The notes: generated by a model from the letters alone, not told the origin. A stretch of DNA of 64,000 nt from Halorubrum amylolyticum (GCF_004114995.1 NZ_SDJP01000002.1:220170-284169), one strand, 5' to 3'; positions 26,541 to 35,582 are shown, counted from the stretch's first letter. Made by a program: numbers and translations.

Positions 26541-26660
26541 GATCGGAGCCGAGCGACGCGGCCGGGAGGGGATCGGAGCCGAGCGACGCGGCCGGGAGGG
26601 GATCGGAGCTGAGCGACGCGGCCGGGAGGGGATCGGAGCCGAGCGACGCGGCCGGGAGCC
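26541..26660. repeat. 30-bp tandem repeat, four copies
   Basis: Four consecutive 30-bp units (26541-26570, 26571-26600, 26601-26630, 26631-26660), differing at very few positions, fill the spacer between the aldolase start and the stop of the bactofilin-like gene. No spacers separate them, so it is not a CRISPR array. Confidence 0.9.
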
Positions 26661-26664
26661 GCGA

Positions 26665-27765
26665 TCAGTCGGTCCCGTTCGGGCCGTCGTCGGAGGCGGT
26701 TCCGTCGATGCGCCCCCGGTACCGGTCCCGGAGCCCGAGCGCGAGCGCGCCGAGCCCGAACAGGAGGACGAGCAGGTCGACGAGCCCGCCGACCCACGGG
26801 ACCAGCCCGATCAGGGCGACCCCGACGACGCCGAGCAAGAGCGCGGCCCACCGGTTCGGCCTGTCGAGCCGGTCGAGCGCCCACGATCCGAGGGCGTACC
26901 GACCGTAGACGGAGCCGACCCAGAGCGCGACGACGTAGGCCGCGACCCCGACGAGCGCCAGCGGAATACCGACGATCGTGATCGCCACGAGGACGAGGAG
27001 GATCGGCGTGGCGATCAGCGCGAGGAGCCCGGCCCCGCCGCTGGCGAGCGGCCCCTCGCTGACTCGGCCCGCGACGTCGCGCGAGAACCGGGGGAACGCG
27101 AGCAGGAGGACCGCGCCCAGCGCGAGGCTGACGGCGACGCCGTACGCGGACCCGACCCACGACGGAAGGGGCTCGTCGCCCCCGATCCCGACTCCGGTGT
27201 CGCCGCGGAGGCTCGCGTCCTCCACGACGCCGCCGGCGACGGTCGCGTCCGGACTCTGTGCGAACTCGTCGGCGTCGTACCGGAACTCGCCGCCGACGTC
27301 CGCGTTGGGACCGAGGACCACCGAGTCGGCGGCCGCGCGAACGTCCCCGCCGACCGCTCCGTCGACGGTGATCGAGCCCGCGCCGGCATTGAGCGAGCCG
27401 TCGATCCGGCCCGTCTCCGTCAGATCGAGGGAGCCGGCGACGACCTCGGCGTCCCCGCCGACCGCGCCGTCGACGAGCACGGTTCCGGCGGCGGCCTGAA
27501 CGTTCCCGTCGACCCGGCCCGTCTCCGCGATCCGGATCGAGCCGGCCGCGCCGGAGAGGTCGCCCTCGACGGTGCCGCGGACGACGATCGTTCCGGCGAC
27601 GCCCTCGACGCCGTCGACCGTCTCTCCCTCGTCGACGACGATGGCTCCGGACGGGCCCTGAACCGATTGGGCCGTCGCGAGCCCCGTCGCGAGCGGCGAG
27701 AGGAGCGCCACGATCACGAGCGCGACGGCGATACGACGGCGAGTGCTGCTGTCTGAGAGGTTCAT
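26665..27765 (-). CDS. Bactofilin-like polymer-forming membrane protein
   Basis: A 366-residue protein. After a signal helix (about 12-35, cleavage near ATAQ) there is a repeated beta-helical region (about 40-175) of short units such as GTIVVRGTVEGDLSGAAGSI, typical of polymer-forming DUF583/bactofilin domains. Four to five membrane helices follow (about 205-345). Here the bactofilin region faces outward, unlike cytoplasmic bacterial bactofilins. Role may be surface polymer or envelope organisation; that is inferred. The start at 27765 is favoured by a GATAAAC element about 30 nt upstream. Confidence 0.75.
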   Translation of the reverse strand: MNLSDSSTRRRIAVALVIVALLSPLATGLATAQSVQGPSGAIVVDEGETVDGVEGVAGTIVVRGTVEGDLSGAAGSIRIAETGRVDGNVQAAAGTVLVDGAVGGDAEVVAGSLDLTETGRIDGSLNAGAGSITVDGAVGGDVRAAADSVVLGPNADVGGEFRYDADEFAQSPDATVAGGVVEDASLRGDTGVGIGGDEPLPSWVGSAYGVAVSLALGAVLLLAFPRFSRDVAGRVSEGPLASGGAGLLALIATPILLVLVAITIVGIPLALVGVAAYVVALWVGSVYGRYALGSWALDRLDRPNRWAALLLGVVGVALIGLVPWVGGLVDLLVLLFGLGALALGLRDRYRGRIDGTASDDGPNGTD

Positions 27766-27796
27766 ATCGGCTGGTTCTCTGTCGGAGTACATGTGT

Positions 27797-29266
27797 TTAT
27801 CTCGTGTCGGACGGCCCGTCCGGGTCGCACGACGACCACTCGTCTCGCGCGTGGACGCGCACGCGAACCGGGCCGTCCGGTCGGGCGTTCGCGCTCGCCT
27901 GCACCGATAGCTCCGCCGTCACCGGCTCCAGCCGCACCCGGCGGAGCAGCGTCCCGATCGCGAGGCGGAGCTCCTGTCGCGCGAAGCGCATCCCGACGCA
28001 GTGACGCGGTCCCCCGCCGAACGGGAAGTAGGCGTGCTCGGGGCGCTCTCCCGTCGCCGGACCGGGACGGTCGTCGCCGTGAACGACCCCGCCGTCCTCC
28101 GTCTCGCGGAGCCAGCGCTCGGGGCGGTACGTCTCGGGGTCGTCCCACCAGCGCCCGTCGCGGTGGACCGCCCACGGCGAGAGCGTGAGCACGACGCCGG
28201 CCGGGACGCGGTACCCGCCGAGCGAGACCGGCTCGGTCGGCTCCCTGAAGAAGGAATGGACCGGCGGGTACAGGCGGAGCGCCTCGTCGACCGCCGCGGT
28301 CAGCGTGGGACACTCGCGGAGGTCTGCGGGGGTCGGGTCGGCGCCGAGCGACGCGACCTCCGCGTGAACCCGCGCCTGAAACTCGGGTGCGTCGGCGAGG
28401 CAGTAGAGCGCGTACGTCAGCCCGAGGGCGCTCGTCTCGTGGCCGGCGAACAGGAACGTCACCGCGTTGTCGACCAGCTCGTCGTCGAGCGCCCCCAGCT
28501 CCGCGGCCGCGACGAGGGTGCCGAGGAGGTCGTCCGCGGCGCCCGGGTCGGCGGGCGGGCCGGCGGCGCGGCGCTCCGCGACGAGGTCGCGTATCGTCTC
28601 GCGGAGGGCGTCGAGCCGCCGGCGGTATCGGCGGTTCGTCGGGGTCGGGAGCCACTCGGGGAGGAACGAGGTCGGCCGACGCATGTCGAACCGGTCGGTG
28701 ATGGCCTCGGCCGCCGCCCGAACCGTCTCGCGCTCGCGCTCGATGTCGCTTCCGAGCAGGCTCTCCGCGAGGACGGCGAACGCGTACTCGGTCGCCGCCG
28801 CGTGCAGGTCGACGACCCCGCCGTCCTCCCACGAGGCCGCCGTCTCGCGGGCGCGCTCGACCATCGCGTCGCCGTGGGCGGCCACCCGCTCGCGGAAGAA
28901 CGCCGACCGGATCGCCGTGCGCTGCTCGCGCCACGCCTCCCCTTCGGCGAGGAACAGCCCGTCGCCGAGGAGGCCGCCGAGCTGCTCGCGGGGCATCTCG
29001 CCTTTCACGAACCGGTCGTGGTCCGCGACGAGGATCTGTCCGATCGCCTCGGGATCGGTCACGAGGTAGCTCTCCGTGCCGAACACGTCGTACCGAACGA
29101 CGCCGCCGTGCTCGGCGGACCGCCGTTCGTAGAACCCGAGCGCGTCGCTCGCGAGCTCGTGGACGTTGCCGAGCACCGGGAGCCCGCCGGGGTCCGGCGG
29201 CCGTGTCGTGTCACCCTCCGGCGGCCGTGTCGTGTCACCCTCCGGCGGCCGTGTCGTGTCACCCAT
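27797..29266 (-). CDS. Cytochrome P450
   Basis: A 489-residue soluble P450. The I-helix motif FLFAGHETSALG (about 270), the ExxR motif in VDEALRLYPP (about 332), and the heme-binding FGGGPRHCVGMRF (about 425) with the axial Cys are all present. Haloarchaeal P450s of this type (CYP174 and relatives) have no known substrate in most cases. The N-terminus is unusual: an 8-residue unit GDTTRPPE occurs three times from a 24-bp DNA repeat (29193-29264). An HTH-10 regulator is divergently oriented 92 bp away and may control it. No ferredoxin or reductase gene is adjacent. Confidence 0.93.
   Translation of the reverse strand: MGDTTRPPEGDTTRPPEGDTTRPPDPGGLPVLGNVHELASDALGFYERRSAEHGGVVRYDVFGTESYLVTDPEAIGQILVADHDRFVKGEMPREQLGGLLGDGLFLAEGEAWREQRTAIRSAFFRERVAAHGDAMVERARETAASWEDGGVVDLHAAATEYAFAVLAESLLGSDIERERETVRAAAEAITDRFDMRRPTSFLPEWLPTPTNRRYRRRLDALRETIRDLVAERRAAGPPADPGAADDLLGTLVAAAELGALDDELVDNAVTFLFAGHETSALGLTYALYCLADAPEFQARVHAEVASLGADPTPADLRECPTLTAAVDEALRLYPPVHSFFREPTEPVSLGGYRVPAGVVLTLSPWAVHRDGRWWDDPETYRPERWLRETEDGGVVHGDDRPGPATGERPEHAYFPFGGGPRHCVGMRFARQELRLAIGTLLRRVRLEPVTAELSVQASANARPDGPVRVRVHARDEWSSCDPDGPSDTR
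29193..29264. repeat. 24-bp tandem repeat, three copies, at the P450 N-terminus
   Basis: Three perfect or near-perfect 24-bp units (29193-29216, 29217-29240, 29241-29264) encode the repeated GDTTRPPE right after the start codon. Confidence 0.9.
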
Positions 29267-29320
29267 ACGAAGGAATCAGGGCAGGACAGCGCTGAGCCTT
29301 CGCACGGATCAGTCCGTGTC

Positions 29321-29327
29321 TTTTTAA
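29321..29327 (+). promoter_or_regulatory. TATA box for the HTH-10 regulator
   Basis: CTTTTTAACTT lies about 34 nt before the ATG at 29359, between the divergent P450 and regulator genes. Confidence 0.45.
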
Positions 29328-29358
29328 CTTTGAAGTAGCGGCGGACGCCACGAGCCGT

Positions 29359-30009
29359 ATGCGCTACGTTCGCGTGGAGTTCGCGTTTCCCCCGTCGGTC
29401 CGACATCCGATGCACGGCTTCCTCGACGACGGCGACGGGTGGCGGACGGAGCTGCTGACGTGGCGGCGACTTCCCGACGAGACGCTCGTCACGCTGTTCC
29501 GCGTCGTCGCCCCCCGAGAGCGGTACCTCGAACGGCTGCGGACCGTCGAGCCGATCGATCGCTTCGAGACGGCGCCCGGCGACGACGCCTTCTACCTCAA
29601 GGCGTACGAACGGCTCGGCGGGCCGCTGGAGACGTTTCTCGGCGCGTTCGTCGACACGGAGTTCCTCTCTGTGCCGCCGATCGTGTACCGATCGGGCGGC
29701 CGGCTGTCGTTCGGGCTGATCGGCCCGCCGAACCAGTTGCGGGACGTGCTCGCCGCCGTTCCGGACCCGATCGAGATCACGGTCGAACGGATCGGGTCGT
29801 ACGGGGGCGGGCGGCAGCCGGCCGGCGTCGAACTCACGAAACGCCAGCGAGAGGCGCTCCGCGCCGCGCGCCGCGTCGGGTACTACGACGTGCCACGGAC
29901 CGGATCGGTGGCCGATGTCGCCGAGGCGATCGGGTGTTCGCCGTCGACGGCCGGCGCCCATCTCCGTAAGGGGGAGGCGGCGCTGGTCGGCGCCCACCTC
30001 GACGGGTGA
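29359..30009 (+). CDS. HTH-10 (Bat-type) transcription regulator
   Basis: A 216-residue protein: an N-terminal alpha/beta sensory-like domain (about 1-150) and a C-terminal HTH (LTKRQREALRAARRVGYYDV ... GSVADVAEAIGCSPSTAGAHLRKGE, about 158-212) of the bacterio-opsin-activator type. Such regulators control oxygen, light and metabolic responses in haloarchaea. It is divergent from the P450 gene, a likely target. The last codons and the stop are part of a 34-bp tandem duplication (29974-30060). Confidence 0.85.
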   Translation: MRYVRVEFAFPPSVRHPMHGFLDDGDGWRTELLTWRRLPDETLVTLFRVVAPRERYLERLRTVEPIDRFETAPGDDAFYLKAYERLGGPLETFLGAFVDTEFLSVPPIVYRSGGRLSFGLIGPPNQLRDVLAAVPDPIEITVERIGSYGGGRQPAGVELTKRQREALRAARRVGYYDVPRTGSVADVAEAIGCSPSTAGAHLRKGEAALVGAHLDG

Positions 30010-30060
30010 GGCAGCGCTGGTCGGCGCCCACCTCGACGGGTGAGGCAGCGCTGGTCGGCG
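29974..30060. repeat. 34-bp tandem repeat spanning the stop codon of the HTH-10 gene
   Basis: Units at 29974-30007 and 30008-30041 differ at one position and a partial third copy follows from 30042. The first copy encodes the last 11 residues and the stop; later copies lie in the spacer. Confidence 0.9.
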
Positions 30061-30104
30061 GTACAACTATACTGGTCCGTCTCCACGTTTCGCTGGAGTC
30101 TACT

Positions 30105-30530
30105 ATGGAGATCTCAGAGAAGCTCCTTTGTTTGTTCAGCGCCGACGTTCGCGAAGAGGACGGCGAGTACGTCGCGGAGGTCCCGCGACGCGAGATCGAG
30201 ACCGGCTCGCTGGAACCGGGCGAGACGTACCGCGTCGCGCTCATTTCCCGGTCCGAGTCCGAAGCGGCGGGGTCGTCCGGGACGGCCGACGACGGCGTCG
30301 ACGCCTCTGCGTCCCGCGCCGACGACGGGCCGCAGCCCCCGGTCGAGCCCGGCGAGATGCGCTACGTCGAGATCGAGGACCTCGGGAAGCAGGGCGACGG
30401 GATCGCCCGCGTCGAACGCGGGTACGTGATCATCGTCCCGGACACGGAAGTCGGCGAGCGCGTGAAAATCGAGGTCACGGAGGTCAAATCGAACTTCGCG
30501 GTCGGCGAAGTCGTCGAGGAGTCGGTCTAG
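30105..30530 (+). CDS. TRAM-domain protein
   Basis: A 141-residue protein. The C-terminal part (RYVEIEDLGKQGDGIARVERG, then VIIVPDTEVGERVKIEV) is a TRAM domain, a small nucleic-acid-binding beta barrel found alone in many archaeal proteins, where it acts as a cold-shock-like RNA chaperone. The N-terminal ~45 residues are acidic with a disordered linker (about 50-75). The start at 30105 begins MEISEKLLCLFSADV, a conserved haloarchaeal start; the frame extends upstream only into the tandem repeat. Confidence 0.87.
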   Translation: MEISEKLLCLFSADVREEDGEYVAEVPRREIETGSLEPGETYRVALISRSESEAAGSSGTADDGVDASASRADDGPQPPVEPGEMRYVEIEDLGKQGDGIARVERGYVIIVPDTEVGERVKIEVTEVKSNFAVGEVVEESV

Positions 30531-30531
30531 C

Positions 30532-31278
30532 TCACTCGCCGCCCGATCTCGCCGAACCGCTCTCGTCCTCGGAAATCCGGGCGTCCCAGTAGGAGACGGA
30601 CGCCACGTAATCGCCCGGAATCGTGTTGCCGACGAGCCCGTCGATCACCCAGAACGGCTTCGCGACGGGACCCGGAAGCTCGCGGTAGAATCCGTACGGA
30701 AGCACGAAGTCGTGCTCCTCGCCGGCGAGCGTCAGGTCCGCCGCGCGGAGCATTTCGACGACCTGCCGCTCGGAGTAGAGCCGGGAGCCCATCGGGAGGA
30801 GCCAGGTGTACAGCGTCCGCAGGCTGCGACTGTTGAACGTGTCGAAGAACACCTGATCGGCGCTGACGCGGCGCAGCTCCGAGAGGAACGGGACCGGGTC
30901 GTCCATCAGGTGGAAGAAGCGCATCGCGACCACCGAGTCGAAGTGGTCGTCCGGGAACGGAAGCCGGGAGGCGTCGCCGCGGACGAACTCGACGGTGTCG
31001 GACAGCCCCGCGTTCGCCGCCTTCTCGCGTCCCTGTTCGAGCATCTCGCGGGAGATGTCGATCCCGACGATGTCGGCGCCCCGGTCCGCGAGCATCGTCG
31101 TGAACCGACCGGTGCCGCAGGCCACCTCCAGCACGCGGTGTCCCTCCTCGATCGGTCCGAGCGCGCCGAGGACGGCCTCCTTCTCGCGTCGGTCGATGAG
31201 CTCGCCGCCGCCGGAGAACCGCACGTCCTCGTACTCCTCCGCGACCTCGTCGGCCTGGTACCAGTCCTGTCCCTTCAC
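30532..31278 (-). CDS. SAM-dependent methyltransferase
   Basis: A 248-residue class I methyltransferase. VLEVACGTGRFTTML is motif I and DIVGIDISREMLEQG motif II; VRGDASRLPFPDDHFD is the acceptor-site region. Substrate unknown (UbiE/menaquinone-like or other). GTG start at 31278 is chosen because TTTTG sits 27-30 nt upstream on the coding strand and the sequence VKGQDWYQADEVAEEY begins the conserved part; the longer frame to 31428 lacks it. A 12-bp direct repeat flanks that promoter. Its stop is just after the convergent TRAM gene. Confidence 0.85.
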   Translation of the reverse strand: MKGQDWYQADEVAEEYEDVRFSGGGELIDRREKEAVLGALGPIEEGHRVLEVACGTGRFTTMLADRGADIVGIDISREMLEQGREKAANAGLSDTVEFVRGDASRLPFPDDHFDSVVAMRFFHLMDDPVPFLSELRRVSADQVFFDTFNSRSLRTLYTWLLPMGSRLYSERQVVEMLRAADLTLAGEEHDFVLPYGFYRELPGPVAKPFWVIDGLVGNTIPGDYVASVSYWDARISEDESGSARSGGE

Positions 31279-31284
31279 GTTGTC

Positions 31285-31322
31285 CGTACTGGATGCCCGA
31301 TCGACAAAACCGTACTGGATGC
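31285..31322. promoter_or_regulatory. 12-bp direct repeats flanking the methyltransferase promoter
   Basis: CGTACTGGATGC occurs perfectly at 31285-31296 and 31311-31322, 26 bp apart start to start, with the TATA-like element (AAAA, 31305-31308) between them. A candidate regulator site for the methyltransferase gene. Confidence 0.45.
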
Positions 31323-31500
31323 GTCCGGGGAGTCGCCGCGCGCGGAGCCGCCGCTCGAAGCGCGACCGTCCGGCGAAACGTCCCCGATCGATCGGGATTG
31401 ACGGTCGTCTGAAGAGTGATATTAACACATTATATTATCCCAATCGAATTCCCCTATATGTAGCCAACCTTTACCACCGGTCAGGGGTTCCCCATGACAC

Positions 31501-31773
31501 ATGAGTACCAGTCCCGCGGAGACAGCCGACCAAGACCGCCTCTCGGAAGCCGAGTACCGCGACCGCTTGCGCGAACTCCCCCCGAGCGCCAAACTCGTCG
31601 CGAAGGTGCTTGAGGGCGACGCCCCCCTCTCGCAGGGCGGCCTCGCCGACGAGTCGCTGCTCCCCGACCGGACCGTCCGCTACGCGCTCAACCGCTTGGA
31701 GGAGGAGGGGCTCGTCGACTCCCGCTACAGCTTCAAGGACGCGCGCAAGCAGGTGTACTACCTGACCGTCTGA
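31501..31773 (+). CDS. Small winged-helix DNA-binding protein (MarR/TrmB-like)
   Basis: A 90-residue protein consisting of one winged-helix domain: LPPSAKLVAKVLEGDAPLSQ, then GGLADESLLPDRTVRYALNRLEEEG and a wing VDSRYSFKDARKQVYYLTV. Haloarchaea contain many such mini-regulators. The region 31420-31480 upstream is AT-rich (ACATTATATTATCC, CCCCTATATGTAG) and should contain the promoter. Nearby targets are the divergent methyltransferase gene and perhaps itself. Confidence 0.82.
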   Translation: MSTSPAETADQDRLSEAEYRDRLRELPPSAKLVAKVLEGDAPLSQGGLADESLLPDRTVRYALNRLEEEGLVDSRYSFKDARKQVYYLTV

Positions 31774-31930
31774 ACGTCTCCCCGCCCGAACCGTTCGAAC
31801 CGCTCGTCGACCGCTCGAACCGCCCGGACCGTCCGAACCACCCGAACCGCCTGTCGACCGCGCGCCGACCCGACCGTCGAGCGCTCGCGGACCGGTCGCA
31901 CCGCAGCCGCGCGGCCGGTCCGCACGGAGC

Positions 31931-31940
31931 CCTTTTTAAT
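31931..31940 (+). promoter_or_regulatory. TATA box for the glycosyltransferase gene
   Basis: CCTTTTTAAT, about 30 nt before the ATG at 31964. Confidence 0.5.
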
Positions 31941-31963
31941 CCTCGGCCTCGATACCCGACCGT

Positions 31964-32929
31964 ATGGACCTCTCGGTCGTCGTTCCAACGCTCAACGGGC
32001 GGGACCGGTTGGCCGCCTGCCTCGACGCGCTGGCGGCCCACGCTCCCGAGGCGGAGGTGATCGTCGCCAACGGCCCCTCCGCCGACGGCACCACCGGGAT
32101 GGTGCGGGACCGCGACGACGTCGACGTGCTGGTGGAGATCTCCGACCGCACGGTCAACGTCGCCCGCAACGCCGGCATCGAGGTCGCCACCGGCGACGCG
32201 GTCGCCCTCGTTGACTACGACAACCGGATCGCCGAGGGGTGGCTCGACGCCGTCCGCGCCGGGCTCGACGACGCGGACGCCGTGACGGGTCCGGTGACCC
32301 CGATCGAGCCGGAACACGCGGCGGACGACAGCGAGACCGACACCGAAAGCGACGACGAGCCCCGCGACGGCCCGGAGCGCCGGGCGATCGCGGGCACCGA
32401 GGTGACCTACTTCGAGGGCGGCAACGTCGCCTTCCGGCGCGAGGCGCTCCGGGACCTGGACGGCTTCGACGAGTACCTTCACACGGGCGGCGCGCGCGAC
32501 GCGGCCCACCGGCTGGCGCAGATGGGGCGGGCCGTGACGTGGCGCGAGGGCATGTCGGTCGCCAAGGCGCTCCCGAGCCCGACGGCGGCGGACGGCGGGC
32601 GCAGCGCCCGCGAGTGGGGCTGGAAGTACCGGGCGCTCGCGTACCGACTCTTGAAGAACTACGGGGTTCGGCCGTCCGTGGTCGCGCGGGCCGGGACGCA
32701 CGCGGCGACGGACGCGCTGGGGGCCGCCGGCGACGTGCTCCGCGGCGAGTCGACTCCCTCGCGGTGGGTCGCCACCGGCCGCGACGTGCTCCTCGGGCTC
32801 GCCGGCGGGAGCTCCGACGGGCTCGTCGCGCGGAGCCGGGACCGGAGCCCGGCGCGGAACCCGAACGGCATCTCGAAGCGCGCCGACCGCGCCGTCGCGA
32901 AGTACGACCGGCGATCGTCGGAGGAGTGA
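31964..32929 (+). CDS. Glycosyltransferase family 2
   Basis: A 321-residue GT-A type transferase. MDLSVVVPTLNGRDRLAACL starts the nucleotide-sugar fold; GDAVALVDYDNRIAEGWLD includes the DxD-like D-Y-D metal site; YFEGGNVAFRREALRDLDGF is the acceptor-side motif. An acidic loop (about 125-140, DDSETDTESDDEPRDG) is inserted. The C-terminal part (about 215-321) is basic and perhaps membrane-associated. It may act in N-glycan or lipid glycosylation; acceptor unknown. hisF lies just downstream but has its own promoter. Confidence 0.87.
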   Translation: MDLSVVVPTLNGRDRLAACLDALAAHAPEAEVIVANGPSADGTTGMVRDRDDVDVLVEISDRTVNVARNAGIEVATGDAVALVDYDNRIAEGWLDAVRAGLDDADAVTGPVTPIEPEHAADDSETDTESDDEPRDGPERRAIAGTEVTYFEGGNVAFRREALRDLDGFDEYLHTGGARDAAHRLAQMGRAVTWREGMSVAKALPSPTAADGGRSAREWGWKYRALAYRLLKNYGVRPSVVARAGTHAATDALGAAGDVLRGESTPSRWVATGRDVLLGLAGGSSDGLVARSRDRSPARNPNGISKRADRAVAKYDRRSSEE

Positions 32930-32990
32930 CGGACCAGCCGAGGCCGACCCGCGATCGATCGGCGGCGCGGACCGCCCGCCCGTCCCCGCG

Positions 32991-32998
32991 CCTTTTAA
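32991..32998 (+). promoter_or_regulatory. TATA box for hisF
   Basis: CCTTTTAA about 33 nt before the ATG at 33028. Confidence 0.5.
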
Positions 32999-33027
32999 CC
33001 TCCGCCGCCGCCAACGACGGGTAACGA

Positions 33028-33846
33028 ATGGGACTCACGAAGCGGATCATCCCCTGTATCGACGTCGACCTCGACGACGACGGGGACGCGGCGGTGTACA
33101 CGGGCGTCAACTTCGAGAACTTGGAGTACACCGGCGACCCGGTCGAGCTGGCGAAGAAGTACAACGCCGCGGGCGCCGACGAGTTCGTCTTCCTCGACAT
33201 CACCGCGAGCGCGGAGGGGCGCGAGACGATGCTCGACGTGGTGAACGCGGTCGCCGACGAGTGTTTCATCCCCCTGACGGTCGGCGGCGGCATCCGCACC
33301 AAGGCCGACATCAAGGAGACGCTCCGCGCGGGCGCGGACAAGGTGTCGATCACGACCGGCGCCCTCGAACGACCGGAGCTCATCGAGGAGGGCGCGGCGG
33401 CGTTCGGCAGCCAGTGTATCGTCATCTCCGTCGACGCGCGCCGACGGTACGACGACGCGGGGGACCACTTCTACGAGGACGAGGACGGCGAGACGGTGTG
33501 GTTCGAGTGCACCAAGAAGGGCGGCCGCGAGGGGACCGGCATCGACGCCGTCGCGTGGGCGAGGGAGGCCGAGGAGCGCGGCGCGGGCGAGCTGTTCGTC
33601 AACTCCATCGACAAGGACGGGACGAAGGACGGCTACGACATCCCGCTGATGACGGCGGTGTGCGACGCCGTCTCGACGCCCGTCATCGCCTCCTCGGGCT
33701 GTGGGAGCCCGGAGGACATGCACGAGGTGTTCACCGAGGCGAACGCCGACGCCGGGCTCGCGGCCTCCATCTTCCACTTCGGCGATTACACGATCGAGGA
33801 GACGAAGGCGTACCTCGACGAGCGCGGCGTGCCCGTCCGGCCGTAG
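33028..33846 (+). CDS. hisF: Imidazole glycerol phosphate synthase cyclase subunit
   Basis: A 272-residue (beta/alpha)8 cyclase that, with HisH, makes imidazole glycerol phosphate and AICAR in histidine synthesis. Both catalytic Asp are visible: [15 protein letters not shown] and [13 protein letters not shown]. The phosphate-binding loops are [13 protein letters not shown] and [11 protein letters not shown]. It is about 15-20 residues longer than bacterial HisF owing to an acidic loop ([17 protein letters not shown]). No other his genes lie nearby, which is normal for haloarchaea. Confidence 0.95.
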   Translation: MGLTKRIIPCIDVDLDDDGDAAVYTGVNFENLEYTGDPVELAKKYNAAGADEFVFLDITASAEGRETMLDVVNAVADECFIPLTVGGGIRTKADIKETLRAGADKVSITTGALERPELIEEGAAAFGSQCIVISVDARRRYDDAGDHFYEDEDGETVWFECTKKGGREGTGIDAVAWAREAEERGAGELFVNSIDKDGTKDGYDIPLMTAVCDAVSTPVIASSGCGSPEDMHEVFTEANADAGLAASIFHFGDYTIEETKAYLDERGVPVRP

Positions 33847-33953
33847 GCGGAAGCCGATCGGTCGACGGTCCGCCGCGCGAAAGTCGTTACTCGACGTTGG
33901 GTTAATTTCCGTTTACAACGACGGTTGTTTCGGTTATCGCGAGAGAAAACCAA

Positions 33954-33963
33954 TACTTATTAT
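33954..33963 (+). promoter_or_regulatory. TATA box for the DUF7511-like gene
   Basis: TACTTATTAT within an AT-rich block, about 30 nt before the ATG at 33988. Confidence 0.55.
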
Positions 33964-33987
33964 CCGATCGGGGACGAATCGTCACGT

Positions 33988-34170
33988 ATGTCCACGTCAT
34001 CGACGCGCGTCCGTGCCGAGCGGTCGGAGCTCGTCTGTAAGCGGACTGACGGCGACTCCGACGGCGGGGAGGTGACGTTCTTCGAGCGGGACCGCGACCC
34101 GGACGAGCGGACGACCCGGTGGATCACGGTCCGCGCGGCGGACTGCGTGCCGGAAGCCGACTGGCAGTAG
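33988..34170 (+). CDS. Small haloarchaeal protein (DUF7511-like)
   Basis: A 60-residue acidic protein, beginning MSTSSTRVRAERSELVCKRT and ending WITVRAADCVPEADWQ. It matches my memory of a family of about 60-residue haloarchaeal proteins of unknown function (DUF7511). Its promoter is among the clearest in the window: AT-rich with a TATA box at the leaderless spacing. It could be a stress-response mini-protein, but that is a guess. Confidence 0.7.
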   Translation: MSTSSTRVRAERSELVCKRTDGDSDGGEVTFFERDRDPDERTTRWITVRAADCVPEADWQ

Positions 34171-34223
34171 GGTCGGCGCGGTCGGACCCGTGAGCGCCCT
34201 CGACGGTCACGTCTCCTCGGCGC

Positions 34224-35582
34224 TCATTCCTCGTCTCCGAGTTCGACGGCCATCCCGAGGTCGGCCATCGCCTCGAAGAAGTCCGGGAAGGAGACGTCGA
34301 CGTGTTCGCCGCCGCGAATCGTCGTGGTGCCCTCGGCGGCGAGCGCGGCCACGGCGAGCGACATCACGATCCGGTGGTCCGCGCGCCCGTCCACGTCGGC
34401 GCCCCGGAGGTCGCTCTCGGAGCCGTGGATCGTCAGGGCGTCCCGTTCCTCGGTCGTCTCCGCGCCCAGCGTCTCCAGTTCCTCGGCCATCGCGGCGACG
34501 CGGTCGGTCTCCTTGTACCGGACGTGCTCGCAGTTCGTGATCCGGGTGTCGCCGTCGGCGACCGCGCCCAGCGCGGCGATCGTGGGGAGGAGGTCGGGCG
34601 TGTCGCCCACGTCGACCTCGACGCCCGACAGCTCCGAGCGCCGGACGGTGATGACGCCCGCCTCTTGGTCCCAATCGATATCTGCGCCCATGCGCTCCGC
34701 GATCTCGACGATCGCGGAGTCGCCCTGCGCGCTCGGCACGGCGCCCTCGATCCGGACCGCTTCGCCGGGCTCGGCGGCGACCGCGCCGGCGGCGACCAGA
34801 TACGAGATGGAGGAGAAGTCGCCGGGGACGGTGTAGCTCCCGCCCGCCGGCGCGTACGACTGCTCGCCGTCGACGACGAAGCCGGCCGCGCCGGCCGCGC
34901 CGTCGAGCGCGTCGCCGTCGTCGTCGACCGGCGTGGCCTCGATCCCGAAGTCGCCGAGCAGTTCGAGCGTGATGTCGACGTACGGGGCCGATTTGAGGGG
35001 CGTCGTCAGGTCGATCGCGATCCCCTCCTCGGTGACCGCGCCGGCCATCAGCAGCGCGGTGACGTACTGCGAGGAGACGTCGCCGGGGATCGCGACCTCG
35101 CCGCCCGCGAGCGGTCCGGAGACGACGAGGGGGGCCTGTCCGTTCCCGCGTGTCGATTCCGCGCGCACGCCGAGGTCGCCGAGCGCCTCGAGGAGCGGTC
35201 CCTGCGGGCGCGAGCGGAGCGACCCGTCCCCCGTCAACACGGTGGTCCCGTCCGCGAGCGCGGCCGCGGCGGTGACGAGCCGCATCGTCGTTCCCGAGTT
35301 CGCGCAGTCGATCACGTCGTCGGGGACGGCGGGTCGGCCCCCGAAGCCGTCGACGGCGAGCGCGTCGGCGTCGGAAAGACTCTCTCCGGACCCTGCCTCA
35401 ACGGCGCCGCCGAAGGCGGTCACGGCCCGGGCGGTCGCCTTCGTGTCGGCCGAGACGAGCGGGGAGCGCACGGTCGCGCCGTCGCTGTACCCCGCGGCCA
35501 GCAGCGCGCGGTGAGTGTAGCTCTTCGATGGCGGCGCGCGGGTCGTCCCCCGCACGGTCGAGGTGGTGACGTGAACGTCCAT
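34224..35582 (-). CDS. aroA: 3-phosphoshikimate 1-carboxyvinyltransferase (EPSP synthase)
   Basis: A 452-residue EPSP synthase, the sixth shikimate-pathway step. [19 protein letters not shown] near the start is the phosphate/PEP-binding motif, [11 protein letters not shown] the second, and [19 protein letters not shown] the catalytic C-terminal one. The two-domain alternating beta-alpha layout is intact. The ATG at 35582 begins [20 protein letters not shown], the conserved start; the longer upstream frame is not used. Monocistronic, divergent from MBF1. Confidence 0.95.
   Translation of the reverse strand: MDVHVTTSTVRGTTRAPPSKSYTHRALLAAGYSDGATVRSPLVSADTKATARAVTAFGGAVEAGSGESLSDADALAVDGFGGRPAVPDDVIDCANSGTTMRLVTAAAALADGTTVLTGDGSLRSRPQGPLLEALGDLGVRAESTRGNGQAPLVVSGPLAGGEVAIPGDVSSQYVTALLMAGAVTEEGIAIDLTTPLKSAPYVDITLELLGDFGIEATPVDDDGDALDGAAGAAGFVVDGEQSYAPAGGSYTVPGDFSSISYLVAAGAVAAEPGEAVRIEGAVPSAQGDSAIVEIAERMGADIDWDQEAGVITVRRSELSGVEVDVGDTPDLLPTIAALGAVADGDTRITNCEHVRYKETDRVAAMAEELETLGAETTEERDALTIHGSESDLRGADVDGRADHRIVMSLAVAALAAEGTTTIRGGEHVDVSFPDFFEAMADLGMAVELGDEE

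Noticed and set aside
26541..26660. CRISPR array at the 30-bp repeat
   Set aside because: The units are contiguous, without spacers, and no cas genes are present.
31774..31963. tRNA-like sequence with GTTCGAACC at 31796
   Set aside because: The motif lies in a degenerate CGAACCG-type repeat; no cloverleaf or acceptor stem can be formed around it.
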